Assembly: GCA_944383495.1 (NCBI GenBank)
Contig: CALWPT010000005.1
Location: 1-64,000, forward strand
Source of the DNA: an uncultured Clostridia bacterium
GTDB lineage: Bacteria > Bacillota > Clostridia > Oscillospirales > Acutalibacteraceae
Direction: 5' to 3'
DNA length: 64,000 bases
Positions 63,092 to 64,000 of this stretch are shown piece by piece (within the stretch, counting starts at the first letter, position 1; each line of letters starts with the position of its first letter). The notes under the pieces are model-generated. The model was not told the DNA's origin and made no database searches. It saw nothing but the letters and a program-made list of their open reading frames with translations. The translations under genes and the position numbers were made by a program.

Positions 63092-64000
63092 TGGCGGATA
63101 TGAAACCCCAAACACTGGAGGTGCTCTCCCCCGCAGGCGATCCGGTCCGCTTGCGGGCGGCGGTGGACTTTGGCGCCCACGCGGTCTATTTAGCGGGAAA
63201 AAGCTTTGGGATGCGCGCTTCGCCTCTAAACTTTTCCATGGAAGAACTGGCCCAAGGCGTTTGCTACGCTCATGCTAGGGGCGTTCGGGTGTATTTGACG
63301 GTCAACACGCTCCCGCATAACCGGGAGGCCGACGTACTGCCGGAATTTCTGCAAAACGCCGCTGCTGCCGGAGTGGACGCCATGATCGTCACCGATCTGG
63401 GCGCGATGGCGCTGATCCGCCGTTTACTGCCTCAAATGGAACTGCATGTCTCCGTGCAGGCCGGCGTGACCAATTACCTTACCGCCCGCGCTTTTTACGA
63501 GTTGGGAGCCAAGCGGGTGGTGCTGGCACGGGAGTTATCCTTAAAAGAAATTGCGGAAATTGCTGAGAAAACGCCGCCGGGGCTGGAACTGGAGGCATTT
63601 GTCCACGGCGCGGTGTGCATGTCCTATTCCGGCCGGTGCCTTTTGTCCGACTATCTGACGGGACGGGATCCCAATCGGGGCGAGTGCGCCCAGCCCTGCC
63701 GTTGGAAATATGCGCTGATGGAGGAATCCCGGCCGGGCGAATATCTGCCCATCTTAGAAGATGAGGATGGATCGTATATTCTCAACGCAGAGGATTTGAA
63801 TATGCTCCCCCATATTCCCGCTCTTTATGAGGCCGGCGTTTCCTCTTTAAAGATTGAAGGGCGGGCCAAGACGGAATACTATACGGCTGTGACCGCCAAT
63901 GCGTATCGGGCGGCAGTGGACAGTTTTTTGAAGCATCCGTCTGGTTGGTCGCCGGAGGCATATCTGCTGGAGGAGCTTTGTAAAGTTTCCCATCGTCCTT
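63091..64000 (+). CDS. U32 family peptidase / tRNA hydroxylation-type protein, partial
   Basis: Cut off by the window edge after 303 codons. EVLSPAGDPVRLRAAVDFGA at the start, AVYLAGKSFGMRA, VSVQAGVTNY, FVHGAVCMSYSGRCLLSDYL, and the Cys-rich GECAQPCRWKYAL are the U32 pattern; these Cys probably bind an Fe-S cluster. Members such as TrhP/RlhA take part in RNA hydroxylation, others in collagen-like peptide cutting. The ATG shares a base with the mltG stop. Confidence 0.94.
   Translation, partial: MADMKPQTLEVLSPAGDPVRLRAAVDFGAHAVYLAGKSFGMRASPLNFSMEELAQGVCYAHARGVRVYLTVNTLPHNREADVLPEFLQNAAAAGVDAMIVTDLGAMALIRRLLPQMELHVSVQAGVTNYLTARAFYELGAKRVVLARELSLKEIAEIAEKTPPGLELEAFVHGAVCMSYSGRCLLSDYLTGRDPNRGECAQPCRWKYALMEESRPGEYLPILEDEDGSYILNAEDLNMLPHIPALYEAGVSSLKIEGRAKTEYYTAVTANAYRAAVDSFLKHPSGWSPEAYLLEELCKVSHRP

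Overview
The window reads as a chromosomal segment of an anaerobic, Gram-positive, probably spore-forming Clostridia-type Bacillota, most like the Ruminococcaceae/Oscillospirales. This rests on several things seen here: Bacillota gene neighbourhoods (tepA-ylzJ-ftsK/spoIIIE; Gls24-fakA/yloV-recG; ACT protein-hom-lysC), RNase J, ThyX instead of ThyA, the hisZ plus short hisG arrangement, GGAGG-type ribosome binding sites and consensus sigma-A-like promoters. GC content looks mid-50s by eye; it was not counted. No tRNA, rRNA, CRISPR array, transposase or integrase was seen.

Layout. 1-1063: left-truncated phage baseplate/tail protein. 1.3-3.3 kb: NifS-type desulfurase, NifU/IscU scaffold and a TSCPD protein. 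3.3-6 kb: glyA-rarA on the minus strand. 6-8.2 kb: GNAT acetyltransferase, then a divergent ferredoxin/Crp-Fnr pair sharing a 19-bp palindrome. 8.4-12.5 kb: Gls24-FakA/YloV-RecG. 12.6-14.9 kb: peptide-binding lipoprotein and RNase HI. 15.1-19.6 kb: nucleotidyltransferase/degenerate mutase fusion, a strongly structured RNA candidate, and RNase J. 20-20.8 kb: two half-size TSUP permeases. 20.8-21.2 kb: run of hairpins with a 24-codon ORF. 21.3-27.7 kb: tepA, ylzJ, ftsK, YgiQ radical SAM protein, ComEC-like hydrolase, DUF3006. 28-31.3 kb: nadABC. 31.3-37.6 kb: hisZGDCBAIE with no hisH or hisF. 37.6-38.0 kb: decayed luxS fragment and a perfect 64-bp palindrome. 38-41.2 kb: ACT protein, hom, lysC. 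41.5-43.4 kb: GntR-regulated ABC exporter. 43.8-44.2 kb: MazF toxin without antitoxin. 44.6-47.6 kb: DEAD-box helicase and amidohydrolase. 47.9-49.0 kb: two overlapping flavodoxin-like genes. 49.1-58.5 kb: seven-gene raffinose/sucrose operon. 59-64 kb: thyX, tmk, DJ-1, 5-FTHF cyclo-ligase, mltG and a right-truncated U32 peptidase.

How the genes work together. The sugar operon forms a complete route: an ABC importer takes up alpha-galactosides and sucrose, GH36 removes galactose, sucrose phosphorylase and GH32 split sucrose, and fructokinase phosphorylates the fructose. The importer lacks its own ATPase, which is usual when one is shared. nadABC is a full de novo NAD pathway. thyX and tmk make dTMP and dTDP. 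The histidine operon lacks both subunits of imidazole-glycerol-phosphate synthase, so the pathway needs hisHF elsewhere or is incomplete.

No clear new defence or mobile system was found. The best leads for something undescribed are the structured RNA upstream of RNase J (17438-17712), the luxS relic beside the 64-bp palindrome (37584-38023), the hairpin run with a small ORF (20812-21040), the leader ORF overlapping thyX, and several palindromic operators.
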